Source: Prinia subflava (lineage: Eukaryota; Chordata; Aves; Passeriformes; Cisticolidae). From it: a DNA stretch of 64,000 bases. A program made the translations under genes and the position numbers. Below are positions 13,201 to 24,900 of the stretch, one piece after another (position 1 is the first letter of the stretch; every line of letters begins with the position of its first letter). The stretch covers positions 7,515,162 to 7,579,161 of the forward strand of contig NC_086283.1 of NCBI RefSeq assembly GCF_021018805.1. The letters are read 5' to 3'. The notes under the pieces are model-generated. The model was not told where the DNA came from. It was given only the letters and a program-made list of their open reading frames with translations, and did not search any database.

Positions 13201-16200
13201 CAACAGGAAAAACATGTCTTGGGTCTTCCAGTAAGATAATTTTAAAGATTCTATCTCAGTGATAAAGCTTGTAGTTTTGTGCTGCCTACATTGGGGGCCT
13301 TTGATAAGAGCCACACCTGCTTGGCATCATTGCCGTCAGCTGTGCAAAATGGGAACCCTGAAATACCTGGATGTTTTCCATGGTGAAACTAATCTACTGT
13401 GGAAGAGGTCTGTCTTGGGAAGGCTGGGGGAGGAATATTCCTGCTGCTCATGTAATGCATCTAGCTGAGGTCAAACTATGAGGACAGAAGTTAAGGACTC
13501 CAGGCTCCACCTGTAGTTAATGGAGAGGTATTTTCCGGGACAGTTATTTCAGGGCATTTAAAACGACAGTGAATAATTTGCTGTTGGAGTCTCCATTCAC
13601 AGTTGCCCACAATGGACCAAGGTTAAAAGTAGCAAGGGGGATGGAGAGGTTGGACAGACCAAGAAAAATTTCATACTAAAACAGTTTCAACATGGCAGCA
13701 TCTGTTACAGTTTTAGGGTACAATTTTATGTCATTTCTCAGGATACAAAGGCAGCTTTAAAAGTTTCCTCTGCTGCCTGCTGGTATGCAGCTCTTGCAGA
13801 GAGCTTTTTCCTGTCTCCCGTAGGTCTCTCCATCCATGTTTTGTAACAGCTTGTGGGACCCTGCAGCAAATTGGATTACTAAAATGACTGGAGTTTTGTT
13901 GGGAGGTGCTTTTTTTGTTTAGAAACAACAAGGGTTGTCGAGTGCTTGTTTGTGTTTGCCCTGAACATCTCAAAGATCTGGTTTGGGCTAAACCCACAAA
14001 CCATGGCACAGCTGGGCAGGAAGAGGAGCAGACTGCAGTGCCGGCACCTATCTGCTCGTGCCTGAAACCCTCTCCAGCTCTGCTATTAAAGAAAATACAG
14101 AGGGACTCCACAAACAGCATGAACCGCCCTGATAAATAATGACCTGGTTTTGCATAGCTGGCTTTCTGGAGTATTGAATAAACCATGGCTGGCAGTAAGT
14201 TGAACATGTTCATCTTAGACTTGCAAAGAAAATTACAGTTTCAGCTTTGGTTTCTGAATTTGCCATGTTGTTTGAAGTACCGGATTAACAGAAAGGTTTG
14301 GAGATGAACTTTTTTCTTTTTAAAAATAAATACATGTAACTTCTTGTTCTATGTAGTCTTGTCTCTTCTTAGAACTGTATCCAAACAATGCGATAGGGAA
14401 AGGCGTAGAAAAAAAGTACCTCATTTAAAATGTTTGATATCCCTTGCCCTCTTTGAAGGGTTAGGTATTTCTTTTGCTCCATGCTTATTCCTGTACTGGC
14501 CTGGACACTCTTGACTTTCTTCAACAACCTTTTCTAATTAGCATGACCTGGATGAAGCTGCATAATTCTCTCCCTTGTTCTAGAAAAGGTAAAATATATT
14601 TGTGGACCCACCCTTCAATCCATCTCATTCCGAAGCATGGGGAAGACTTCAGATCCCCCTGTAATCCCCTCAGCCACTGAGCCTGGCCTTGCTAGGAGAC
14701 TTTAGTTTTACTGTAGCAAAACTTTACAGTTTTTTCACTTCAGTAATAAGGCTTTTCTTTATGCACTGCATTATTCTTGAATCTTATGTCTGTTTCTTTC
14801 TCAAGGTGGCGTTTTCTTTTTCTTTTTTCCCTTTCCTCCTGCAGTCAGATGTACACTGCAAATGGCACAGACAGTGCCTCCTATTGTGGCTCAGGCTCAA
14901 GACTTCACATATGTAAAATGTGACTTGCAGCACTTTCTTTGAAGCCTAACCACAGCCAGGGAGCTATAATTGCAGTCTTTGATTTGTGCCGACTTCACTT
15001 GTGGATTGGGCTTTGCTAGGGCATGCCTTGCCTGGCGAGACTTCAGCTGCAGCCCCCCAGTGAAGCCTTAGATGTGGGAAGTCTCCAGTCTCCTTAGCAC
15101 ATGCCTGTGGTTTCTTGAAAAGAATCCTGATTTGACCTGGTTTATATCTGTAATGCAACACCATCATCACTCGTATGTTTTAGGTATTACTTGGTTTATC
15201 AGCAGTAGAAGCAATTTCCAGCATTTAGCCCTAATGTGCAGCAGGGGAAAGGCCGGGTTCTAGATGCTGTTTTCAGAATGGCTACTGTGTAATTTGCTGT
15301 ACTGCTTGGAAATAAAAACACATGGGGCTTCCCTGTGCCTGTCCCCATCCAGAATCACCATGGTGTCTGTAGTGTCTCTGGAGGAGCTGGGCATATTTAG
15401 GAGCTATGGAAAGGAGACAGGCGCTGCAAAAGCTGCCTCTGGATTGAGAGAGAAGCAGTGGCTGCTGTTGGAAAAAGCTGAGGGCCAGAGCAAGGCCACA
15501 GTCATTATTTTAACCTCCTGACTTCAAAGACAGCTTGCTAGTAAGGGAAGGGGGGAGGAGGCAGGGAACCATCTCAACAGAAGAGCATTTCATTTCCTTC
15601 AGTGAAGTAGACATTCCTGGCTGCTAATGGGGACTAGCTCTGAATCACAGCGCTTGTATCAGACTGCTGTGAACTACTGGCCTGGCGCCTCAAGGCCATT
15701 CCTCAACAGGAAGCTGAATGTTTTCATGTAAGACTGAGAGGAAAACCTTCCCAGGAAGAGCAACCTGGACCAAACCTTTGAAATTCCGGGATGAAAAGGC
15801 ACAAAATAAATATAAAGCTGCAGGGTGCTCTCCCCAGTATTTCTCTGCTGTTTGCTTGGCCTCTCTTTCGTGCTCCTTGGAAAGGTAGAGTCCTTCATAG
15901 CTCTTTGATCCGCACGTGTTACAGAGCACTGCACTACTTTATAAAAAATTTGAAAAAAAAAAAAAAAAAGGCAGGAAGCTCAGGAGGCTTTTTTTAGTTG
16001 GGACATGGGCTGGTTTTATGAGGAAATAGGAACTGAATTAGTCAATACAGACCACCTCTGTTGAAACTGCTGGTTTGCCAGTGGACTTCTAGCTGTGCTG
16101 TTTAAGAGGCCTCAGTGGCTTTAAATGCCCTTTTGTGGCTACAGCAGCAGGTGTAAATTATTCCTTATGTATCAGGGATGGCAATATTTGGGCAGCAGGG

Positions 16201-17904
16201 GAGTCTGCATCAAATCTAATCTATACAGAGTAGTTTGCTATAAATTCATGCTAGTCTTTTCTGCCTTAGTCTGCAGCTAAACTTAGGTGTCCTCAACTTT
16301 CCTTCCCACTATAACAATGGCCACATGGGTGACCTCTGATAAGGAGTCAACTTTAGTAAGATTTTGGAGCCTTAGCTTATGCTGATTAAAATCAAAGGGT
16401 ACCAAATCAGCTGTAGAGGCTTTCTACCTGGACTACATGAGGCAGTGTAACTTCTTACTCAGGAGCTGCCATGCTACTCAGCCACTATGTGTGAAACACT
16501 TTGTGTTGTACTGGTTTACATGGAAGCTGCAGCAGATGGGAGGTGGGCCCTCAGTTATGGGTAGCCCTGCTTTAAATACTGCTGAAATGTAATGTAATGT
16601 AAAAATTGCTGACTAATTCAGCTTGTGGCTCTTGCAGGCTTTAGCAGTCTATCTGTCATGATTAGTCTAAAAGAAGTTTGACTTGTGGTTTTAAACCATT
16701 TCTTCATAAACTTGTTCTGTCTTGCCTTGCATGACTCAAGGTGCTGGCAGTGTATCCTCTTTATGTGACTTAAGCATTTTGTGTTTCTTCTGATGAAAAT
16801 CCATTTACCTTCTCCACAGAACTGCATTCTTGTGCTAATTTTGATCACTCTCAAAAGTTTTGCTCGTTGAACCATCTATTTGTTTGGCAGTTGAGTAGTA
16901 CCTGGAGACCTAGAGGTTAATGCTGATTTTTCTGAGATACCAATAATGCCCAAACAGTCACTGGAGAACATGTGTCCATGTGTGGAAAAACATCTGGCTC
17001 GTTAGAGAGATTTGGGGTGGAGATCCTGTTATAACCCATTTGTCTGGATCAGATGGGCAAGGGTGATGGTTGAGTTGGCAATTTCATAAATCTGCTGATG
17101 TAACCCAGAGACCTAGTGAGGAAAAACTGTTCCTCTCTGGATGAACAGTTCCTATGAGGCCTGTACTGTGGACCATTTCACATGCTCTAAGAATATAAAT
17201 CCTTCCAAGATCTAGTGAACTTTGCTGCTAGGAAGAAGGCCCATGGTTCTCACACAGCTGGAAGATGTTCCCTACCCCACTGAAGAGCAGAACAAATCCT
17301 CTCCAATCATAAGGATGGATGGTAGAATCATTGTTCACACAAGCCTCATCCACCACATTCCTCTACCAAACTGCTAGCAGAAGACAGCATTTTTTCATGT
17401 CTGCAGGGAGTAGAGCTTGAGGCTCTGAAATAGAGGTTAAATTGACCTCAACCACTGCACTGCAGTACTAAAGCCTGAGGATGTCTAATTTTGTAATGGT
17501 ATCTGGGTCAAATGTTGTAGATAAATGAAATCCACTACAAAAGGGAAGTACTTCTGTAATATGCTGGATGTTTAAAACTCTACCTTTCTAGTTGGTATCT
17601 CTTTACAATCCAAAGTACTTTCCAAAAATATGGTTGCAAACTTAAAGCATAATCAGGTAGTAATAAATCTTGCATTTAACTTTGACATTGTAATGCACAT
17701 TCCATTAATACAGTTGTAAGAGTTACAGTGACCAATCACCAGCTTCTTTGAAGAAATTTCTTTTTTAAAGGCTTCAGATACTCTTTATCACTTTCTCTCT
17801 CTCTTTCCCTCCTCTTCTCTGTAGGTGGGAAAAGAAATGCTTTCTCAACTTGCAAAGCAAAGGCGGCGACACCAGGACCCCTTCTGGAGATGGAAGCTTG
17901 TTAA
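1149..17904 (+). CDS. LEF1: LEF1 (lymphoid enhancer-binding factor 1), 3' part of gene
   Basis: This is the coding span of the last LEF1 exons; the earlier exons lie before base 1. LEF1 is the nuclear HMG-box factor that binds CTTTGA-type sites and recruits beta-catenin to Wnt target genes. Visible here are the end of the HMG box ([20 protein letters not shown] onwards), the basic nuclear-localisation tail KKKKRKR, and two alternative C-termini. The short exon at 5508-5548 gives a tail ending in MTAAYI. Skipping it gives a tail ending in LLEMEAC from the terminal exon. All junctions are GT-AG and keep frame. Which tail dominates cannot be read from DNA. The TCF7/TCF7L genes share the HMG box, but the MTAAYI and LLEMEAC ends and the neighbouring HADH and CYP2U1 point to LEF1. 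Confidence 0.96.
1257..4805 (+). other. LEF1 intron between HMG exon and basic-tail exon
   Basis: This is a 3.5-kb intron with no further exon recognised. The only clear structure is the perfect inverted repeat at 3277-3316. Short ORFs here are not conserved-looking and overlap on both strands. Confidence 0.7.
3277..3316. repeat. Perfect inverted repeat, 17-bp arms, 6-bp loop
   Basis: The left arm AGTGCTAAAACATAAAC (3277-3293) and its exact reverse complement (3300-3316) flank the loop ctttca. As RNA on either strand this forms an uninterrupted 17-bp hairpin. It lies in a LEF1 intron. It could be a MITE relic or a chance palindrome; no terminal inverted-repeat family is recognised. Confidence 0.9.
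4806..4854 (+). CDS. LEF1: LEF1 exon: basic tail / nuclear localisation signal
   Basis: The exon has 49 nt and encodes [16 protein letters not shown] plus the first base of a Gly codon. It lies between a ttttcag acceptor and a TCAG|gtaggc donor. The lysine/arginine run is the HMG-adjacent basic tail that bends DNA and binds importin in LEF/TCF proteins. The phase-1 end joins in frame to either 5508 or 17825. Confidence 0.95.
5508..5548 (+). CDS. LEF1: LEF1 alternative exon with its own stop (MTAAYI tail)
   Basis: The exon has 41 nt, follows ttctacag and ends ATG|gtaagaac. Joined to 4854 it reads [11 protein letters not shown] and stops at TGA 5540-5542, which matches the C-terminus of the standard long LEF1 isoform. 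The stop lies 6 nt before the exon junction, too close to trigger nonsense-mediated decay under the 50-nt rule, so the terminal exon then serves only as 3'UTR. The acceptor is poor in pyrimidines, which suits an optional exon. Confidence 0.88.
9681..10494 (-). mobile_element. CR1 LINE fragment (3' part)
   Basis: The + strand shows the reverse complement of the avian CR1 3' region: the tcttaaagattatctagttc block, the 'ggccttgaacacttccag' block, 'cctcactaccctcacagtaa', then sequence antisense to the end of ORF2. On the - strand a decayed reading frame starts EKDLGVLV, the typical C-terminal region of the CR1 reverse-transcriptase protein, and continues with frameshifts. The element is 5'-truncated, as is usual for CR1, and lies antisense in a LEF1 intron. 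Confidence 0.88.
15953..15969. repeat. Poly(A) run, 17 nt
   Basis: A homopolymer A-run in the last LEF1 intron, with no SINE body recognised upstream. Confidence 0.9.
17825..17904 (+). CDS. LEF1: LEF1 terminal exon, alternative C-terminus (LLEMEAC tail)
   Basis: A long pyrimidine tract at about 17775-17820 precedes the tag acceptor at 17822-17824. Joined directly to 4854 it reads [19 protein letters not shown] and ends LLEMEAC with TAA at 17902-17904. This is the second known type of LEF1 C-terminus, with a GKR motif close to the partial E-tail of TCF7. When the exon at 5508 is included, this stretch is untranslated. Confidence 0.88.
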
Positions 17905-18975
17905 ACCCTAGGTGTGTCCTTCATCCACACAGACCACCCCCAAGGAGTCTGTCTAGGATGTCATTCACCCTGATGTCACTGCTAGAGACACTGAATCATA
18001 AAGACAATCACTGCCAAAATCCTTCACTATCACGAGGTCCAGCCCCGATATAAATAGAGCAAATGAGCTCCTGGGTCAGCAGAGCAGCTTTTGTCTTCAC
18101 CTCTGCCTTGCACTCTTAAGCCCCTGTCTCATCTGTGTCCATATTGAGTCAGCAAACACAGTAGCATGGCTGTCTCTGCCTGCTTCAGCCAGCAGAATAA
18201 TGTAGACCACAGCTGCCCCATACAGCACATCGAGGAATGGAATTTGCCTGGACCAGGATGACACGCTCAACCTTCTTTTTATTTAATGGTGCGACAGGAT
18301 CAATTTTGGTTTTAGTTTTTTTTAAGAAACTTGAATGCTTTTATATTTTAACTTTTAGTTTGTAATTTCTTTGGTGTATATTTTACTAGGTATGAGCTTT
18401 TAAACAAGTGTCAGAAATCTGAAATACTTTTAAAATAAAAGGATTTTTTTTTCCTTTTTCTTTTTCTTCTTTTTTTTTTTTTCTGCCAGAGGAAAAATCT
18501 GTATGGAAAAAAAGGTGGCTGTTTTGTTAAACTATTTGTAACAAATAGTGGCCTCTCAGTCTATATAATACAGTGTCCTATAGAACTAAATAAATGTAAC
18601 AACAGTCAGCTGGTCAACAGACATGTTAGTCTTGCATCATCTACTCTGTAAACATAAGCAATACATCCAGCAAATCTGACTGCAGTGAGTTCTCCTTCTC
18701 ACCCATTCCCCTTCTCCTTGTAAAAAGCCCAGCACTTGAATTATTACTTCAATTGTTCTGTATTTGTATCTGTTTTTGTTAGCCTGTTAGTGGGATTTTA
18801 TGCCAGTTGTTGAAATGAGCATTGATGTACCCATTTTTTAAAATAGTAAGGCACAGCCTTTGCCAAAAATACTGTCAACCAATTTTTTTTTTGTCATTCC
18901 AATTTGAGTTAATGTGCTGAGCATTTGTTTTTTAATAAAAGCTTTGTAATAAAACTGAAGATAACTGTCTTTAAA
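17905..18975 (+). other. LEF1: LEF1 3' untranslated region
   Basis: This is AT-rich sequence downstream of the LEF1 stop with several AATAAA signals: 18434-18439, one near 18590, and a pair at 18934-18939 and 18948-18953. I place the main mRNA end about 20 nt after the last pair. The exact cleavage site is inferred. A T-rich tract lies at about 18445-18482. Confidence 0.75.
18934..18953 (+). terminator. LEF1: Paired LEF1 polyadenylation signals
   Basis: Two canonical AATAAA hexamers start 14 nt apart at the end of the AT-rich 3'UTR. They are the most distal ones before the intergenic gap and so the likely main poly(A) site of LEF1. Confidence 0.7.
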
Positions 18976-21900
18976 ATTGGCTTTTTTATCCCTCAAAGGT
19001 AGAAGCAAGCTCAGGAAAGCACAGCAAAGCACTTGTAAAGCTGAAGACTTTTAACTCAGTCTTCTGTTGCAGGAAATGCAATGTGTCTGGTTGTTTGCTC
19101 ATCTGAAGTGATTTTGGAAAATGACTTTTTCTTTGAAAGTGAGCAGAAGTCTCCCTTCCATACCAGGAATAAGGAATGGGGAGGTTCAATGCTCCCTTGT
19201 GCTACTCAGTTAGCTTTGGCCTAAGTGGAAGTACTAAGGATCCTTCCATCATAATTTTCCTAGCAAAATTTTAGGGAAGGGAGCAGTGGTTTTAAGGTGA
19301 TGGTTAGGAATATGGATTTGCATCTGTCTGGATGCAGTCCATACCCACACGAGAGATAGAGGCCTACAGTTAAATTTCTTGTAGCTGTATAAATTTATCC
19401 CACAGCCAGGGACTGAAGCTGGCTGCAGAATCAGCTGTGCAAGGCCTGGTTTCATTGTCAGAGAGACAGAGCTGGCATGGCCTGCTTACTGCCAGTGGTG
19501 CCTGGGAGATGTTTCTGCCACAGCAAGCAGCACAGCTGCCTCACTTCTACTAAGGGTCTTAAAAATGCCCCCCACACTGGAGCCACAGATAAACTACTCC
19601 ACTGAACTGTGAGTGGAAAAGAAATATTATGAACTGTACATTGAATCAGCATTCTTTTTATTCCAGCTCACAAATCTTGTGCGGTGTGAGACTGGACTGA
19701 GTCAAGCTTAAGCTGCAAGAAAATGACACAGGTCAGTTACTGCCTAAGGAAGCTTTGGAATTGGATTGTTTATAAATGACCCTTTAACTCAGTTGCATAA
19801 GAAATTTCATAATTAAAAATGTTATAAAACATCTTAAACCAGTGTGCAGTGCACACATGCCCAGTTTTAAGGCTGGCATCAGCATATTAGTTCTTGCAAT
19901 ATTTATTTCCAGCAACTAGTGATTATGTTAAAAAAACAAAACAAAACAAACCCAAAAAACAAGTGACCAGGCTCTCAGATGGCAGTAGAAAATATCTCTT
20001 GAGAGAATAGCAACTATATACTGGAGTTTTGCAAGACTTGGCTATGTTTCCATTCAATTATCCCAGTCTTTGCTGGAAACCTGTCTGGCTTTTGGTTTGG
20101 GGTTTGGTTTTGTTTTTTAAAGGGGAAAAAAAGGCAAGTGCTTAGTGCTGTAATTGTTCTAAATCAAGGATTACTGCAGTGAGATCTGCAAATTACATGT
20201 TCCAAATACAACAGTTCTTTTTAGAACTTTATAAAACATGACTACTTCACTTAAATTTTTTAACGGCTATTTAAAAAAACATTTACCCATTCTGAAAAAA
20301 ATTGTTCCCAATGGAAGTGTTGGCTTCATGTAGCACATTGTCCCCAGTAACACTGTTGTGAACAGTTGCCTGCCTTAAGGATGAAAGGTCTTTCAGCTCT
20401 AACAGTGAAAAAAAAGAATTTGGGAGCTAAAAATAATATCTCTGCTGTTAACATACAGTGAACAAGCACCATGTGTTGGGCTCATTCATAGATCAAAGAC
20501 CTTTCACATAGAGCAGCTATGGGAATGGTTAACTAATATGCAAGGCTTAAGATGCTGCCATGAGAACACCTGAAACAGAGTAACCCTGCTGTCCTGGAAT
20601 GCCCCCTGTGGCTTGGGTCTGTGTCCACTCCTGCCCCCCCGCTAATTGGCATTTGTCCCTGTGGGACCGAAAGAGCCTTCACTGTGCTGTGCCAGCTTGT
20701 CAGTGGAGATGGATGAGCTCGTAAAGACGGCCAAGCGATGATCAGCTACCTTGGCAGTAAGACTAGTGACATGGACAAAATCCTTGTGACATGGACAAAT
20801 TATTCCAGGTGAGAGTCAAAACCAGCACCTAAATTCCTGATGAGCAATTTAGGAGAATCTAACCTTGTCTCTTTTGGGTGCCTGAGGAGATGATTATCCT
20901 GTATTTCCCAAAGAAAACATCTTCAAAGATTTAAATGCTCCTACCTAATGGCTGAGTTAATTATCCAGACACTTCTGTACAAGCATTCACAAACCACTCT
21001 CTGCCCCCACACTTGGTTCTGTGCATGTACTAAAAGCAGCTCTTGCATGGATCACAGCATGGCTAGTCAAGTTCATAAACACAGAGCTATCCAAGTACCT
21101 AGGAAACACACAGCCTTCCCCCTCCCCTCAGCAAAACCAGCAGACACAGGGGAATTGAGCCAGGATTATTTACAGCTAATCAGGCCAACGTCACAGGATG
21201 GTCTGGCTCCTCAGGCTTCTGGATCACCTGGACCAGAGCCATTTCCCGTGTTACATAAAAGAACAATGCTTCAGCTAACTTTGATGACAGATTCACTAGT
21301 TGTGCTTATAGGGACTCATCAGCTCTACTGAATTATCTTCTGTTGTAGTTTCCTCTTTGGATTAGGTAGCAGAAAAGGCAGTAATTGAGTTGTACAAGGG
21401 ACAGCTTGATGGCTGGGTCAATTTGCAGCAAATGTAGGACCTTAAGGACCCAATCCTTGCTCCAGGCTCTAGGAGATGCAGAATCCACAGCATCAGTTGT
21501 CTGCACTCTTTTGAAACCACTCCAGTGCACAAGGCTTTGAAGCAACCATTCTGTTTCCTGGTGGCCTCATGCTCTGATCTACGTGGCAGCTAATTAGGCT
21601 TTAGGAAGACTGGCAGAAAATGAAGGACACTACTGAGACTTAAGAAATGCCCTGTAGCCTCTCCCATGAGGCAGCTGCAGTTTTTTTCCTTCATTTGCAA
21701 GGGGACTAACATGCAAGGAAGTCTCTCCTCCACAATAAGGACCTAACACAAAGTAGAACATTAGAGGGGAAAGAAGTCCACAAATAGTCAGAAGTCCGTC
21801 AGCTATGAATACATTTCTCCTAAGTCAGGTGAGTGAAGAAATACTGGGCTAGAAAGGAAGTCAGCCAAAAGGAGAAGCTGTAACAGGAAAATGGCTATAA

Positions 21901-24900
21901 ACACATTCCGAGATGAAACCAAAAACCTAGAAAGTATGCCCAAACACATTCATTTCTCCACAACACATCAGGAAGAGAAACTCTGGATTAATGTATGAAT
22001 TTGAGTCTCCTCATAGGTATGAAGCTCAGGTTTAGAAAGCCAAGCAAGCAAATGAGCATCTGCCCAGGAAAAGAAACATGTGCCAGAAATAGGGGAAATG
22101 AACCTCTTAATCACCAGGTTTTGGCCAGGTCAAAACAAGGACTGAAATAGTGCTCCCCACCCTCCCAGAAAAACAGTCATACCTTCAGGCCATGGGTTTT
22201 AAATGATGTCTTCTCTTTCGCTGGGATACTCCTCCTGCAACAACCATGCCTTCACTGAATCACAGATGTCTGCTTGGCTGAGATAACAGTCATTGCATAC
22301 CTGGTCTGGGAACCTTAGAAAACTAAGGTTTTCTTCTTGTGAATTATGTTCTACAAACCACATTTTGATAAACTCACTCATCCCACTTTCCAGAAACCAA
22401 ACACATTCAAATAAGCAACAGATTCATTAACCTGTCAGCTATGGAAAATCAGCATAAACTAGCAGAGCTAGGAGAAAAATTTCTGCTTCATACTAGAAGA
22501 GCAACTCACCCAAGAAGTGGTCTGTACTCTTCACTGTGCTGAGAAAAGGTAACTGACATAATAAAATCTTGAGCACAATAAGAAAAATAAGATAGTCCAA
22601 AACTCAATTATGGTCAGAAAACTTATTTGGAGAGGCCATTCTTTGCATTTATACAAATTTCCTACAGCTAGGAAAAGTGGCTAAAAAAGTCCTATAGGAT
22701 ATCTATTTGGCTGAGTTAGGACATCTCTGTGTTTTAAGACAGAGAGAAAAAGCCGCAGAAACAAGGACTCAGATCCTGACAAAGCAAAATGCTATAGGAT
22801 TCGTTTTCCTTGGCACCTGCCAGTGAAAGCAAAGTGCTGGATAATAAAAGAGGAGACAGCACACATCACAACATGGCAGTGACTACATCCCTTGACTGAA
22901 AAAAGCCTGAGGGACAAGATTCTTACATTCTAGTTGCTGTTTTTGCTACCCTGAAATACTTTTCCTTTTTACTCTTCTCTGTGAAATGTTTAATTTTGTC
23001 ATGATTAACATCAGCAGCAACTTCTTTCATTCTACACTCTATTAATCCTAAATTAATAGGCAGTAAACATATTTGCAAACAAACCATGTGACAGAACAGC
23101 CACTGCTTTTTTCCTGTAAAGACCTGACAGCTTCAAATTGTACTCAACTTTTTATAACAATAACCTGAAAGAATTCACAATCAAAACACTTTAATCTAAT
23201 AACCCTCAACAAATTTAACCATTAATGACCACTGTTTGAAAATTCAGGTTTTATATGGCAGATTTCACATATGGTCAAAGTTTCCCTTTGAGTGGGACTG
23301 GTAAAACTGCATGACAAGAAATTAAACCACTCACAACACTTAGTTAATCACTGAGGAGTCTAATTCTGCTTATACTGGTACTCTGAAGTAGTGACTACCC
23401 ATATTTAATTGTTTAGTAAGTGTGAATTTACTGAAATTACATACTGAAGCTGAATTGCAAGCCATTTCTCAATATTCAAGTAGTTTACTCCCTTCTTCCT
23501 CTAGTCCACTTGATTTCACTTCTACTCTAGGGCTCCTCCTTCCTCCCCTTTCTCTCTTGTGTTTGACTGACTCCTCTGCTCTTGGCCTGTCCTCGTTGGC
23601 AGAAAGAGTTCCCTGGTGATGGAACAGCCTTGCTCACCCACTCAGAAGTAGTCCCTTCTTTCCTAATGACCTAATGCTGGATTTCCTATGAACCTAAAAA
23701 CCTGGACTTAAATCTAGCACAGGTCTAACACTGATACTGTATTTTCATTCTGTCCAGTTTGGAAATAAAAGCAATTTGAAGGAAGAAAGGGGAGAAACAC
23801 TTTTTTCTAGAGAAGTGAAGGAATGATTTCCCTGCATATCTGTTCCCCAAGCACAAGGACGGTACCTACTTAGCTCCCAGGTTTGTTGTGAGGATCAGAT
23901 GCAATTATATGTAACTCATGTAAACCACAGACGGAAGAATTAAGGGATATTTTAAATGAGATACATACAGCTACACTACAGGTATAGTTATCATAACATC
24001 AATTATATAAACATGGATGGAATATACTGTATTTATCAACCAAAATTCAAAGAATTCTTAAGTTTACCTTACTCCAGCCATTGTCTCATTAGCTTAACCC
24101 CTTGCCATTTTTGGCCAGAAGTTAGCTCACTTTCAGAGGCAATGGCAAAGAAACCCAGACAGAACACAGAGAGCAAAGCACAGAGAAAGCGATGGGTGTG
24201 GATTTCAGTTTCATTTGAACTATTTTCTATTGGGCACTACTGCTATTGCAGCATTTACCTTGCCATGACCCCAGGGTAGTGTGGAGAGACCCACGCTTAG
24301 GCTGAAGGTGTAATTAAGCAGAAGCAACAGCTCACAGAAAAGATGAAATGGAAACGTGCAAACACAAGTTCCATCTACTCATCACTCCCTGCTGAACAAT
24401 GAAGACTAGATAGGACTTTCTCACCTGTCCCTTTACCAGATTTCATCCAGTTTCTTTTAGACATTGTGGCCAATGCTTAATTAAATTAAGTGATTTGCAG
24501 AAGAGAACTCCTAACCAGGGTAGAAAAGCCTGTCACAGTCTTTGCAGCATACGGTAGTTGGGGTTGAAGGATGTCCTTGCTAATTCACATCCTGAAACCT
24601 TCTAGTCAAAGGTATCTAAAATCCGCTACCACATGCTGGATTTCCAGCTGCCAAATATCAAACTTTGTTCTTTCTCTCTCATTCCCCAGCAGATTCAGCA
24701 AGCCCTCCAAAACTGCATGCAGAAGTTAGAGAATACGGCACTCCTTTTAGACTGAATTTTAGATTTTAGTTCCCAATTTCAACATAAATCCATTGTAAGT
24801 TGAGCTATGTGCCTGTGGACTAGCACTACTCTCATAACATGAATGACATGAAATTCTAAGTCAAACTGATACCAGCAGTAGCTAAGCCCAGTCTTATCTG

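Larger units (their letters stand above)
5549..17824 (+). other. LEF1 last intron (12.3 kb)
   Basis: The intron separates the optional exon from the terminal exon. It holds one CR1 LINE fragment at about 9681-10494 on the - strand and a 17-A run at 15953-15969. No other exon, RNA gene or repeat is supported. The short ORFs scattered through it look like chance. Confidence 0.65.

Noticed and set aside
13731..14213. 160-codon - strand ORF in the last LEF1 intron
   Set aside because: There are no splice or poly(A) context, no domain and competing frames on the other strand. It is probably chance.
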